Positions 47,953 to 56,654 of a DNA stretch of 64,000 nt are shown in pieces. Source of the DNA: Dongia_A sp964542425 (lineage in GTDB: Bacteria > Pseudomonadota > Alphaproteobacteria > Dongiales > Dongiaceae); NCBI GenBank assembly GCA_964542425.1, contig CAZIUB010000027.1, positions 1-64,000 of the forward strand, given 5' to 3'. Every line of letters starts with the position of its first letter. Within the stretch, counting starts at the first letter, position 1. Under the pieces are notes generated by a model, which was not told the origin of the DNA, made no database searches, and was given only the letters and a program-made list of their open reading frames with translations. The position numbers were made by a program, and so were the translations under genes.

Positions 47953-48822
47953 TCAATGCTCCAGATGCGGGGCCGGCAGGAACCTAGCGATCAACCCGCC
48001 CCTGGGGCCGAACAGCAGCGACGCGAGATAGGCCAACCCAGCGCACAGCACCACCGATGGCCCGGACGGCAGATCAAGGTGATAGGAAAAAACGAGCCCC
48101 ATTGCGGCGCTCACAATGGCGATCAGTGTGGAGAGCAGCATCATGCGCCCGATCGAGGCCGCCCATAACCTTGCGGTTGCGGCGGGCAGCATCATCAAGC
48201 CGATCGAGAGCAGGGTCCCCAGAACCTGCATGCCGGCAACCAGATTGAGCACTACCAAGACCAGGAACACCATATGGGCAAGAGTGCCCCTGCCACCGAC
48301 CGCGCGCAGGAACGCGGGATCGAAGCTTTCCAACAGCAGCGGCCGGTAGATGATGGAGAGGCCAATGAGCGAAATCGCCGACACGCCGCCTAAAAGGTTG
48401 AGTGCCGCTTGTTCGACCGCGAGCAGCGAGCCGAACAGGATGTGCAGGAGGTCGATGGCGCTGCCCTTGAGCGAGATCAGCCACGCCCCCAAGGCAAGCG
48501 AAATGAGATAAAAGCCGGCAACGCTCGCATCCTCGCGGAGCCCACCCAGGCGCGACGTGGCGCCCGCGAGCAGCGCTACCGCCAGCGCCGCCACCAGGCC
48601 GCCCAGGCTCATCGCCCAGATCGAGAGGCCGGAGATCAGGAATCCGGCCGCCGCACCGGGCAGAATGGCATGCGACATCGCATCGCCCATCAGGCTCATG
48701 CGGCGCAGCACCAGAAAAACGCCCAATGGCCCCGCACCCAGCGACAGCGCCACGCATGCGGCCAGCCCTTTGCGCATGAAGGCATAATCCGCGAAGGGCT
48801 GGATCAGGAGATCGTATAGCAT
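47953..48822 (-). CDS. znuB: zinc/manganese-type ABC transporter permease
   Basis: ABC-3 family permease of 289 residues with eight to nine helices: MRKGLAACVALSLGAGPLGV, RRMSLMGDAMSHAILPGAAA (conserved SHA motif), LLSIGLMMLPAATARLWA. Metal specificity is inferred from the Zur-box-like site upstream of znuC. Two element A copies separate it from znuC, where ZnuC and ZnuB genes usually overlap. Its ATG starts 5 bp from copy 13. Confidence 0.88.
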   Translation of the reverse strand: MLYDLLIQPFADYAFMRKGLAACVALSLGAGPLGVFLVLRRMSLMGDAMSHAILPGAAAGFLISGLSIWAMSLGGLVAALAVALLAGATSRLGGLREDASVAGFYLISLALGAWLISLKGSAIDLLHILFGSLLAVEQAALNLLGGVSAISLIGLSIIYRPLLLESFDPAFLRAVGGRGTLAHMVFLVLVVLNLVAGMQVLGTLLSIGLMMLPAATARLWAASIGRMMLLSTLIAIVSAAMGLVFSYHLDLPSGPSVVLCAGLAYLASLLFGPRGGLIARFLPAPHLEH

Positions 48823-48827
48823 GCCTG

Positions 48828-48971
48828 GTGCCCGCCCGTCGTGAGACTGGCTAATTCAGCAACATGGCCCCGCCAGTACACGCCGGCGGGCACTATCATT
48901 TGGTAACATGCGGCCCGACTTTCGCGGAAGCATCGGAGCGCTTCATGGGTCACGAATATTCGAAAGTTGGC
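48828..48971 (-). repeat. element A, copy 13 (reverse orientation, tandem pair)
   Basis: Hairpin 2 arms GTGCCCGCCCGTCG and GCCGGCGGGCAC; the G/C pair replacing T/A in GTRCCC/GGGYAC changed on both arms. Hairpin 1 arms CGACTTTCG and CGAAAGTTGGC. Confidence 0.88.
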
Positions 48972-48975
48972 ATCG

Positions 48976-49113
48976 GTACCCGCCGTCGCTGACGGATGTT
49001 TGAACGGTTTGACCCCCTCGGCGCACGCCGGCGGGTACCATCGTTTCAAGCATGTGCCAACTTTCGTGGAACCAAAGGCGCGGTGCATGTATCACCCTTG
49101 TTCGAAAGTTGGC
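48976..49113 (-). repeat. element A, copy 14 (reverse orientation, tandem pair)
   Basis: Four bases after copy 13 in the same orientation. Hairpin 2 arms GGTACCCGCCGTCG and CGCCGGCGGGTACC, hairpin 1 arms GCCAACTTTCG and CGAAAGTTGGC. 12 bp from the znuC stop. Confidence 0.9.
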
Positions 49114-49125
49114 ACTGGCACCGGC

Positions 49126-49908
49126 TCAGGCCACGCGCCGGCAAATCTCCGCCGGGTCGCTCCAGGCCCGGGCCAGCTCCCGGGCGCGGGTCAGATTGGT
49201 CTCGCCGAGGACCTCTTCCGTCTTGCCCCAGGCCACCTTCTCGCGCGCCATCAGCAGCGTCTCGGGAAACAGGAGGCGGATTTGATCGAGATCGTGCAAC
49301 GCCGCGATCACAATGCGGCCGTCGCGACCCCATTGCGCGACGATCGCCATCAGATCCGCAAGTGTCGCGGAATCAACGCCATTGAACGGTTCGTCCAAAA
49401 GAATGACGGGCGCGTCCTGGACGATGAGGCGCGCGAACAGCACCCGCTGCATTTGGCCCAAGGACAGATGCGAAATCGGCGCGTGCTCGGTGCCGCTCAA
49501 GCCCACGGTGGCGATCGCTTCCTGGCTTTTCCAGCGGCAATTCGCGCCGATCCGCCCGAAGGCGCCGACGTGACGCCAATGCCCGAAATCGACGACGTCG
49601 ATCACCGCCAAGGGAAAGGATCGGTCGACCTCGGCCGCCTGCGGCAGGAAGGCAAACCGCCGGCGATCGTCGGGCGCCATCTCCACCCTTCCGGATTGCA
49701 GCGGCAGAAGCCCGGCGATGGCCTTCAGGAGCGTGCTCTTTCCGGCACCATTGGGTCCGACCAAGGCGGTCGGCCCGCCGGCCTGAAAACTTCCCGTCAG
49801 ATGATGGACGATCGGGCGCCGGTCATAGGCGATGGTGACATCGACGAGCGCGATCGCCCGGCTCCCAGGAATCGCCCTGGTTTCCGTGGCATGGGCTGTT
49901 CCTTCCAC
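49126..49908 (-). CDS. znuC: zinc/manganese-type ABC transporter ATP-binding protein
   Basis: 260-residue ABC ATPase. Walker A in VGPNGAGKSTLLKAIAG (~40), signature ISHLSLGQMQRVLFARLI, Walker B in PVILLDEPFNGVDS. It energises metal uptake through the permease at 47953. GTG 49908 has GGGGAA upstream. The periplasmic binding protein (ZnuA) and Zur are not in the window. A 36-residue membrane peptide gene lies just upstream under the same probable operator. Confidence 0.9.
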   Translation of the reverse strand: MEGTAHATETRAIPGSRAIALVDVTIAYDRRPIVHHLTGSFQAGGPTALVGPNGAGKSTLLKAIAGLLPLQSGRVEMAPDDRRRFAFLPQAAEVDRSFPLAVIDVVDFGHWRHVGAFGRIGANCRWKSQEAIATVGLSGTEHAPISHLSLGQMQRVLFARLIVQDAPVILLDEPFNGVDSATLADLMAIVAQWGRDGRIVIAALHDLDQIRLLFPETLLMAREKVAWGKTEEVLGETNLTRARELARAWSDPAEICRRVA

Positions 49909-49930
49909 GACGTTCCCCAGCGCCCCGGGC

Positions 49931-50041
49931 CTAGCTGGCCCAGGTCAGGAACGAGACGAGCGCGACGATCCCAAGAAGTGCCAGCCCCAGCCGCGCGCCC
50001 AGGCCCCAGCGATAGAGGGAGGGAAATCCTTGCAACGCCAT
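49931..50041 (-). CDS. 36-residue single-helix membrane peptide upstream of znuC
   Basis: Too short for usual gene calling but well supported: ATG 50041 has GGAGG six bases upstream. It encodes MALQGFPSLYRWGLGARLG, then a single hydrophobic helix (LALLGIVALVSFLTWAS) and TAG. It lies 22 bp before znuC and 37 bp after the Zur-box-like palindrome, so it should be expressed with the transporter. Possibly a small transporter subunit or regulator; no family recognised. Confidence 0.6.
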   Translation of the reverse strand: MALQGFPSLYRWGLGARLGLALLGIVALVSFLTWAS

Positions 50042-50078
50042 GGGCTTCCTCCGCCGTGACGGGCTGATTATCCGATGG

Positions 50079-50092
50079 AATGTTATAACATT
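50079..50092. promoter_or_regulatory. Zur-box-like palindrome
   Basis: Perfect 14-bp palindrome AATGTTATAACATT, AT-rich in a GC-rich background, 37 bp upstream of the membrane peptide-znuC-znuB run. It matches the ATGTTATA/TATAACAT half-sites of known zinc uptake regulator boxes, so zinc repression of this run is likely. It is also about 140 bp upstream of the divergent GNAT gene. Confidence 0.6.
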
Positions 50093-50234
50093 ACGTCAAC
50101 TTCCCGGTCGGGCGCAAGGGCAATGGGTGACCAGGCCCCACAAGGCCAGCGATATTGACGCCGGTAACGTCCGGGCCTGTCGCCTTGTCGAAACGACGGG
50201 CACGGAGACAATCCCACCGAGGAAGGGAGAAGGG

Positions 50235-50722
50235 ATGGCAGCGATGAGAATTCGGGTTGCCGAGGAGCGAGATCTGCCCGCCATCAAATCGATGATGCGG
50301 GAATTCGTCGACTACTTGAATGCGCCGACGAGCCGGAGGAAGTGCCAGACGCGGTCATTGCCCGCATTGGGCCGTTGGCCTTTGGCCCGGGGGCACCCTG
50401 CACGATCCTGGTGTCGGAAATTGACGGAAGGCCGGCGGGCTATCTCACCTATTTCTGGGGTCTCTCCATGGAGGCGGCCGGTCGCGCCTTATTCGTCGGC
50501 GATCTCTTCGTTTCGGCGCGCCATCGCCGGCTTGGCATGGGTCGAGCGCTCATGGAGCGTGCCCGCGCCATCGCCATCGAGGCTGGCGCCGAGCAAGTCA
50601 ATTGGACGGTGTGGCGCAAGAACCGCGCGGCACAGGCCTTCTACCAAAATCTTGGCGCACGGTATTACGACGAGGAATTGCTGATGACCTGGCCTACCAT
50701 TCCCGACGCGGAGAAGACCTAG
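50235..50722 (+). pseudogene. GNAT-family N-acetyltransferase, frameshifted
   Basis: ATG 50235 follows GGGAGAAGGG and encodes RIRVAEERDLPAIKSMMREF, the start of a GNAT fold. Near 50320 the frame is lost. The frame that opens carries EEVPDAVIARIGPLAFGPG, then LFVSARHRRLGMGRALMERA (the acetyl-CoA-binding motif A with R/Q-x-x-G-x-G/A) and NRAAQAFYQNLGARYYD. One missing base restores a ~162-residue acetyltransferase. Pseudogene or base error. Substrate unknown. Confidence 0.75.
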
Positions 50723-50780
50723 GCATGCGGTTTAGGATCCGGCCGCGCCAAAGTTGACCCGTTCCGGAAGTGAAGGGCCG

Positions 50781-52541
50781 TCATTCCGGCAATCCTGCCT
50801 TGCGCAGATTCTCGCGGAAATGTTCTAGATCCTTCGGGTCCTTGTAGGGGGCCATATCCGCCGTCGCGCACTTTTGAAGTGTCGCCTCTGGGTCAAGTTC
50901 GATGGCACGGGTCACCGCTTTTCCGGCTTGATCAGCGTGCCCCAGGGCGGCGTGACCGGCCGCCAAGTAGATTTGAACCAGGATCCAGTCCAGACTGCGC
51001 AGGCTCTGCAATGTAGCGATGGCATCTTCATACAAGCGGGCGTCGTAATAGATCTGGCCCAACTGCACTGCCCAATATTCAGGGTAATGCGGGTTGAGGC
51101 GCATGGCCTTGCGCACCATCTCGACGCCTTCCTTGGCGCGCCCGGCGTAGCTGAGGCATAGGCCGAAATCGTTGAGCACATCGGCGTCGTTCGGATTGAG
51201 TTCCAACGCTTTCTTGTACGCCGCGATGGCCCGATCATGCTGCCCACGAATCATGTGATAGCCGGCCAAGGCCCAATGGCCCCAGGCCTCGTCGTCGTCG
51301 CGCGCAATGGCCAGAGTTGCGAAATCCAGGGCCTTCGCCATGGAATCGGTGGAGTCGCTGCTCCATCCACTCAGGACATTGGTCATGTGCGCCCAGGCGA
51401 TCTTCGCGTACGGCTTGCCGAAAGTGGGATCGAGGTCAACGGCACTATGAAAGCATTCGCTGGCGCGCGCGGTATCCTCTCGAGTGAAGCGATTGAGAAA
51501 CTCCATGCCGCGCTGGAAATAATCGTATGCCTGGAAATTCTGCGGGCCGGGTCGTTCCATCCGGCCCTGCCATGCCTTGCGCAGGCGCCCGCCATAGGCT
51601 GTCGCAAGTGTGCCGACGATCATTTCGGTCACTTCGTCCTGGACCGCGAAAATATCCTCCACACCTCGGTCATAGCGTTCCGCCCACAGATGCCGGCCCG
51701 TCGCGCCGTCAGTTAGCTGGGCGGTGATCCTGATTCGATCGTGTGATTTTTGGACGCTGCCCTCGAGCACATAGCGAACGCCGAGTTCTCGGCTGACGTC
51801 CTGGATCTTGGTAGCCTTGCCCTTGTATGCGAACGTCGAATTGCTCGCGATGACAAACAAATCGCGAAACCGCGACAGTCCGGTGATGATGTTCTCGGTT
51901 ATGCCGTCACTAACATGGTCTTGCGTGGAATCACCGCTCAGATTGACGAAGGGCAGGAGAGCGATGGACGGTTTGTCGGAGGCGGCCTTGACTACGGCAA
52001 GCGACACGCGCGGCGTGCCGGCGACGCGAAAGACGCGAACCGGCTCGGCGATGTTCTTCAGAATCTGGGCGCCGAGATCGTCGAACCCAACCTTGACCTT
52101 GTTGCGGACATAGTCATGGGCGGTGCCGGAAACCAGGATGCCCCCCGGCTCGGCCATGGCTTCGAGGCGCGCGGCGATGTTGACGCCATCACCGTAGAGA
52201 TCGCTGCCCTCGGCCATGAGGTCGCCCTGATTGACGCCGATGCGCAAGACGATGTGGTGGTCCTCGGGCTGGCCACCGTTGGCCTCGGCCATGCCGTGCT
52301 GGAGATCGACGGCGCAAGCGACGGCGTTAACGGCGCTGGCGAACTCGATCAACACGCCATCGCCGGTCACCTTGAAAATGCGCCCCTGATGCTTGGCGAC
52401 CAGCGGATTCAACACGTCCTTCCGCCGGGCCTTGAGGTCGGCCAGCGTGCCCGCCTCGTCGGCCTCCATCAGCCGGCTGTAACCCACAACATCGGCCGCC
52501 AAAATGGCGGCAAGGCGGCGTTGGACACGTGATTCGACCAA
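50781..52541 (-). CDS. class III adenylate cyclase with TPR domain
   Basis: 586 residues. The N-terminal nucleotidyl cyclase has the metal-binding Asp in ILAADVVGYSRLMEADEAG, FKVTGDGVLIEFAS and YGDGVNIAARLEAMAEPGG. A TolB/FlgO-like linker (SIALLPFVNLSGDSTQDHVS) follows, then at least four TPRs (ALELNPNDADVLNDFGLCLS, MRLNPHYPEYWAVQLGQIYY). Common architecture in rhizobia and relatives; it likely makes cAMP in response to an unknown signal. No membrane segments. Confidence 0.92.
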   Translation of the reverse strand: MVESRVQRRLAAILAADVVGYSRLMEADEAGTLADLKARRKDVLNPLVAKHQGRIFKVTGDGVLIEFASAVNAVACAVDLQHGMAEANGGQPEDHHIVLRIGVNQGDLMAEGSDLYGDGVNIAARLEAMAEPGGILVSGTAHDYVRNKVKVGFDDLGAQILKNIAEPVRVFRVAGTPRVSLAVVKAASDKPSIALLPFVNLSGDSTQDHVSDGITENIITGLSRFRDLFVIASNSTFAYKGKATKIQDVSRELGVRYVLEGSVQKSHDRIRITAQLTDGATGRHLWAERYDRGVEDIFAVQDEVTEMIVGTLATAYGGRLRKAWQGRMERPGPQNFQAYDYFQRGMEFLNRFTREDTARASECFHSAVDLDPTFGKPYAKIAWAHMTNVLSGWSSDSTDSMAKALDFATLAIARDDDEAWGHWALAGYHMIRGQHDRAIAAYKKALELNPNDADVLNDFGLCLSYAGRAKEGVEMVRKAMRLNPHYPEYWAVQLGQIYYDARLYEDAIATLQSLRSLDWILVQIYLAAGHAALGHADQAGKAVTRAIELDPEATLQKCATADMAPYKDPKDLEHFRENLRKAGLPE

Positions 52542-52721
52542 ATGGCGCGCTCACTTCACGATCGATCGGATCGTTGGATTGTATTGGCGCCCTGTTCCGG
52601 AGTCTATCGCGCCTCAAGGCCGCGCAGGGTCATTCCCGTCGGCTACGCCCTCGCCGAAGCGCCGGGCCGCCGCCTGGATCTTGCCATCTCGAAACCCGGC
52701 ACACGGCCCCCCAAAAGAACT

Positions 52722-52753
52722 CGGCCTGCGCCGCCGGGGAGCGACGCAGGCCG
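52722..52753 (-). terminator. terminator after the YgjP-type gene
   Basis: CGGCCTGCG and CGCAGGCCG form a 9-bp perfect stem with a 14-base loop. On the minus strand AGTTCTTTT follows, 24 bp past the stop of the metallopeptidase gene. Confidence 0.55.
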
Positions 52754-52776
52754 CGGGAGGAGAGAACCAAGAGCGC

Positions 52777-53577
52777 CTATGCCTTGCGACCGTAGCGATA
52801 AAGGTCCGTCCCGTTCTGATCGAGCCATTCGCGCGCGGCGCGCACGTTGCGGCACAAATCCCGGCACAATTGCCAGAAGCGGGGCCCGTGATTCATTTCC
52901 TTGAGATGGGCTACTTCGTGCGACACCACGTAGTCGAGCACATGGCGCGGCGCCAGGATCAGCCGCCACGAAAACGACAATTGGCCATCCGGCGAACACG
53001 ATCCCCAGCGGCTGGTGGTGTCGCGCAGAATGATCCGTTTCACCCGCTTGCCGATCTGCTCGGCCTTGGCGCGCGCCTTGGCCTCGATCTCGCGCCGCGC
53101 TTCCAGTCGCAGCCAATCGGAAACACGGCGTTGGAGGTGCTCCTCGTGGCCGGCGACATGGATCTCCTGCTCCTCGCACCACACCACGCCGCGCGCATTC
53201 GGCCGATGGCGAACCCGATGCGGCGATCCCAGGAACGGAAAGACGGTGCCGTGGACGAAGGGGATGCTCTCCGGCAATTGGTCGATGCGCTCGGCGATCC
53301 AGTCCCGATTGCTGAGCACGAATCGCTTGGCTTCTTGACGCGATGTGCGTTTCGGACGCACCACGACGATGCGCGAGGCGCCATAATCCAGACGCAGAAT
53401 GATGCGCTGCGCGCGGCCGTCGCGTTTGAACACCAGCGGCACCTCGCGCTCGGCGATGGCGAGCAATTGCACGTCCTGGGATTCATCCATCCGGCGGCTT
53501 TTCGCGCGCCCGGAAACGGGGGGCGACTTCGCGCCCCGAACGCGGACCTTGTCTCGGATTTTCCGTGGTTTCCGCAT
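52777..53577 (-). CDS. YgjP-like (DUF45) zinc metallopeptidase
   Basis: 266 residues. Zinc motif HExxH in YVVSHEVAHLKEMNHGPRFW (~225) with a downstream acidic/His ligand typical of DUF45/SprT relatives. Upstream RDTTSRWGSCSPDGQLSFSW is the family's second signature. Physiological substrate unknown. ATG 53577 (MRKPRKIRDKV) chosen over a TTG at 53604. Confidence 0.88.
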   Translation of the reverse strand: MRKPRKIRDKVRVRGAKSPPVSGRAKSRRMDESQDVQLLAIAEREVPLVFKRDGRAQRIILRLDYGASRIVVVRPKRTSRQEAKRFVLSNRDWIAERIDQLPESIPFVHGTVFPFLGSPHRVRHRPNARGVVWCEEQEIHVAGHEEHLQRRVSDWLRLEARREIEAKARAKAEQIGKRVKRIILRDTTSRWGSCSPDGQLSFSWRLILAPRHVLDYVVSHEVAHLKEMNHGPRFWQLCRDLCRNVRAAREWLDQNGTDLYRYGRKA

Positions 53578-53646
53578 GGCGTCGCGATCGATCCCCAAGC
53601 CCAATGCGGTTGAGCATAGGGCCGGCGCTCCGCCGGTTTCAACAGG

Positions 53647-54552
53647 TTACGCCTTTTTTCCATCCACAGGCGCGGGGGCTGATACCTCACGTCGTTCCGC
53701 TGCGATAAGCGCCTGTTTTCTTTCAATTCCCCAAGCGTAGCCACCAATATTTCCGTCATTACGCAAAACGCGGTGACAGGGAATGGCGATCGCCGCCGGG
53801 TTGCTGGCGCACGCACCACCCACGGCGCGGGCCGCCTGGGGTTGGCCGAGCGAGCGAGCGATGTCGCCGTAGGATCGCGTCTCACCATGCGGAATGGCCT
53901 GCAACTCGCGCCACACGCGGCGCTGGAAGGCGGTCGCGCGAATGTCGAGCGGAAGGTCGCGATGCGGGGTCTGGCCCTCCAGGCGGCGCAGGATTTCGCC
54001 GGCGGGCGCTGCCAGCGAAACATCGTCCCGCCCGATCAGGGCGGCGGGAAACTCGCGGTGAAGTCTCGCCGCCATGGCGCCCTCGTCCGCGCCCAACTCG
54101 ACGCGGCACACGCCCTGCTTGGTGGCGGCGATCAGCACCCGGCCGAGCGCGCAGGGAAGGATCGTGTAGCGGATGCTGGCACCCTTGCCGTCGCGGGCAT
54201 AGGAGGCGGGTGTCATGCCAAGGGCCCCCGACGCGCGCTCGTAGACCCGGCTCGAGGAACCGAACCCGGCCTCGAAGGTGGCGCCGGCCACGCCGGAACC
54301 GGATTTGAGGCTCCGACGCAGTCGCTTCAAGCGCAGCGCATCGTCGTATTCGCGCGGGCTCACGCCCAGCACGCGCTTGAACTGGCGCTGCAAATGCCAC
54401 GGGCTCAGCCCGCAATGGCGGGCGAGCTGGCGGAGCGTCACCGGCCCGTCTGCCTCGTTCCGGGCGCGGTTCTCGATGAAAGCGGCGGCCTCGCGCATCG
54501 CCGTCACCATGTTCAGATTCATGTCTGGGCTGCCTGCCTGGGTCTTGGTCAT
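53647..54552 (-). CDS. Ada-like methylated-DNA-protein-cysteine methyltransferase with AraC-type HTH
   Basis: 301 residues: an N-terminal AraC-type helix-turn-helix (TLRQLARHCGLSPWHLQRQF), then a C-terminal MGMT domain with acceptor Cys in AIAIPCHRVLRNDG (~265) and the arginine-finger/HTH segment ATAFQRRVWRELQAIPHGET. It lacks Ada's N-terminal zinc Cys4 domain that senses methylphosphotriesters, so it can repair O6-methylguanine but its activation as a regulator must differ. Confidence 0.9.
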   Translation of the reverse strand: MTKTQAGSPDMNLNMVTAMREAAAFIENRARNEADGPVTLRQLARHCGLSPWHLQRQFKRVLGVSPREYDDALRLKRLRRSLKSGSGVAGATFEAGFGSSSRVYERASGALGMTPASYARDGKGASIRYTILPCALGRVLIAATKQGVCRVELGADEGAMAARLHREFPAALIGRDDVSLAAPAGEILRRLEGQTPHRDLPLDIRATAFQRRVWRELQAIPHGETRSYGDIARSLGQPQAARAVGGACASNPAAIAIPCHRVLRNDGNIGGYAWGIERKQALIAAERREVSAPAPVDGKKA

Positions 54553-54618
54553 GCCAATTCCATAACCTGCGTGCGGAGCCTTCGCCTATCCGATCCTTGC
54601 GCGAGGCCCGCGCAATCC

Positions 54619-55059
54619 CTACAGCGGATCGACGACGTGATCCTCGAGATCGCCGGCCTTGTCCTCGGGGATCGCCCGGCCGCGGACCGAGACCCCGGCC
54701 CGGTGCACCTGGCGCCGGTCGCCGCAAACCAGATGGTGCCAGGAAGGCAAATCGGCGCCCTCGGCCACTAGGCGGTAGGCACAAGTCTCCGGCAGCCATT
54801 TGATGCGGCGCACATTGCCGGGCGTCAGGCGCACGCAATCCTTCACGAGCGTGCTGCGCCGTGGGTAATCGGTGCAACGGCAAGTCTTGAGGTCGAGAAG
54901 CCTGCAGGCGACGTTGGTGAAGAACAATTCATCGCTATCGACATCGATCAGCTTGTTGAGGCAGCACTTACCGCAGCCGTCGCACAGGCTTTCCCATTCC
55001 GCTTGGGTCATCCGCGACATTTTCTTGCGCTTCCAGAACGGAAGCTCGTTCTTCGCCAT
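54619..55059 (-). CDS. YcgN/UPF0260-family cysteine-cluster protein
   Basis: 146 residues with the family's cysteine cluster WESLCDGCGKCCLNKLID, then CRLLDLKTCRCTDYPRRSTL and the C-terminal PSWHHLVCGDRRQVHRAG. Members probably bind a metal or Fe-S cofactor; function unknown. ATG 55059 (MAKNELPFWKRKKMS) is the standard start. 31 bp downstream of the SCO1 gene. Confidence 0.9.
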   Translation of the reverse strand: MAKNELPFWKRKKMSRMTQAEWESLCDGCGKCCLNKLIDVDSDELFFTNVACRLLDLKTCRCTDYPRRSTLVKDCVRLTPGNVRRIKWLPETCAYRLVAEGADLPSWHHLVCGDRRQVHRAGVSVRGRAIPEDKAGDLEDHVVDPL

Positions 55060-55090
55060 CTGCTCCCCGCGCCAATTGCCGAGAATCAAT

Positions 55091-55702
55091 CTACAGGTGT
55101 TTGCCGAGTTCCGCGACCAGATCGTCAGGCGTGGCCTCGATCCCGAAATGCGCCAGATAGGCGCCGTCCGGTCCCATCAGGTAGATGAGAGTGGTGTGAT
55201 CGACCAGGTAATTCTCCCCATCGCCCCCCTCGGCCTTGGCAAAGTAGACCCGGTAGGCCTTGGCCGCGGCCGCGATCTCGGTATCGGTCCCGCGCAAGGC
55301 GAGAAGCCGGGGATGGAAGCTGGCGGCGAAATCGGCGAGCACTTCCTGGGTGTCGCGGGCCGGATCGAGGGTGATGAGGACGGGCGTCACGCGATCGCCT
55401 TCCGCCCCCAGCTTGTCGATCGCCGCCGACATGATTCCCAAGGCCGTCGGACAGGCATCGGGACAATAGGTATAGCCGAAATAGACCAGCAGCAACTGGC
55501 CGCTGAGGTCGGTATCGGCCACCCTTCGGCCACTCTGGTCGGTGAGCGTGAAGGGGCCGCCGACCAACGCCATGCCTTGCCCGGTCGTGCGCACGTAGAG
55601 CTTGAACAGGATCGCGCCCGAAACCGCCACCACCGCCAGCATGGTGGCGAGGAGAATGCCCCGGATCAACCTAGTGCCAACTTTCGAAGCAACTTTACCC
55701 AT
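55091..55702 (-). CDS. SCO1/SenC-family copper chaperone
   Basis: Membrane-anchored thioredoxin-like protein that assists CuA assembly in cytochrome c oxidase. N-terminal anchor GILLATMLAVVAVSGAILF, copper motif FGYTYCPDACPTAL (CxxxC), distal His in YLVDHTTLIYLMGPDG. About 203 residues. The frame is open back through element A copy 15. The first usable ATG (55702, MGKVASKVGTRLIRG) is inside hairpin 1 of the repeat; TTG 55669 just past it is the alternative. Confidence 0.9.
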   Translation of the reverse strand: MGKVASKVGTRLIRGILLATMLAVVAVSGAILFKLYVRTTGQGMALVGGPFTLTDQSGRRVADTDLSGQLLLVYFGYTYCPDACPTALGIMSAAIDKLGAEGDRVTPVLITLDPARDTQEVLADFAASFHPRLLALRGTDTEIAAAAKAYRVYFAKAEGGDGENYLVDHTTLIYLMGPDGAYLAHFGIEATPDDLVAELGKHL

Positions 55703-55817
55703 GAATTGCTTCCATGCCTCCGCGAAAGTCGGGCCGCATGCTACCAAATGATGGTACCCGCCGGCGTGCGACTTCCAGACTCATTTGGCTCGATCAGCCG
55801 TTAGCGACGGCGCGTAC
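55676..55817 (+). repeat. element A, copy 15
   Basis: Hairpin 1 arms GCCAACTTTCG and CGAAAGTCGGG; hairpin 2 arms GTACCCGCCGGCG and CGACGGCGCGTAC. The linker CCAAATGA pairs exactly with TCATTTGG in the hairpin 2 loop. Its left end carries the probable start codon of the SCO1 gene. Confidence 0.9.
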
Positions 55818-55843
55818 TGCCCGACGCCCTGGTCTGTTCGCGA

Positions 55844-56524
55844 TCAATAGGCGGCCAGGCTGTCGCGCAAGGCCTGGGAATTGGGATTCTGGAGCTTGCC
55901 ATCGATCAGAATTCCGTAAGGGGTGGCGCCCTCGCCGTAATAGGCGGCGTTCCAGGAATCGCGCTTCAGAATGCCGGCGCCCTCGAGCGAAATGCCGCCG
56001 AACAGGCCGGCGGTCTTGGCGAAGGTGTAGGCATCGGCCTTCAGATTGGTGGTAGTGTCGGCGCCCACGCCCTTGCCGATCGGCCCGACCGCGATCGAAA
56101 TGTCGCCGCCGAATTTCATCTGATTGTCGATCACGGCATCGATCGCCCGGTCGCTCATGATGGTCAACACCATCTCGCTCAACTGGCCGCCGAATTGCAG
56201 GCCGACGCTGCCCGCGGCGAGCGTATAGAAGGCGGGCTGGCTCCAATCCGTGCCGCTTCGCACCAGCAGCAGGCCGGAACCGCCCTCGCCGCCCACCACG
56301 AAGCTGGCCTTGACCAGTTCCGGAAAGATCATCACCGCCTTGGCGCGCTTCACGTAATCCGGCAATTCGGCGAACTCGGCGGAGGTGATCAGCTTCTCGA
56401 AGGTGAGGCGGGATTTCTCGATCAGTTCCTGCTGCGGCGTCAGCGCCATCGCCGGCCGACCCGTCAGTGCGAGGCCCGGTGCGATCAGCGCCGCCGCGAC
56501 GAAGCCTCGCCGGTTCATGTCCAT
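55844..56524 (-). CDS. exported SYLF-domain lipid-binding protein
   Basis: 226 residues with a twin-arginine-like signal (MDMNRRGFVAAALIAPGLAL) and a SYLF (DUF500/Ysc84) domain: AKAVMIFPELVKASFVVGGE, GSVGLQFGGQLSEMVLTIMS, ADAYTFAKTAGLFGGISLEG. SYLF proteins bind phosphoinositides or other lipids; the bacterial role is poorly known. AAGGAGGA stands 4 bp before ATG 56524, a strong site. Confidence 0.9.
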   Translation of the reverse strand: MDMNRRGFVAAALIAPGLALTGRPAMALTPQQELIEKSRLTFEKLITSAEFAELPDYVKRAKAVMIFPELVKASFVVGGEGGSGLLLVRSGTDWSQPAFYTLAAGSVGLQFGGQLSEMVLTIMSDRAIDAVIDNQMKFGGDISIAVGPIGKGVGADTTTNLKADAYTFAKTAGLFGGISLEGAGILKRDSWNAAYYGEGATPYGILIDGKLQNPNSQALRDSLAAY

Positions 56525-56654
56525 ATTGTCCTCCTTGCCTGCGACTCGGAAGAGTATTTCGTCGCCACCACAGATAGACAGCGCCGCTTGCCGACGCAAT
56601 GGCGCGAAACCATGCCCTCACGCGATTGTGCGCGGAAGCCCGCTCCTGTTGGCG

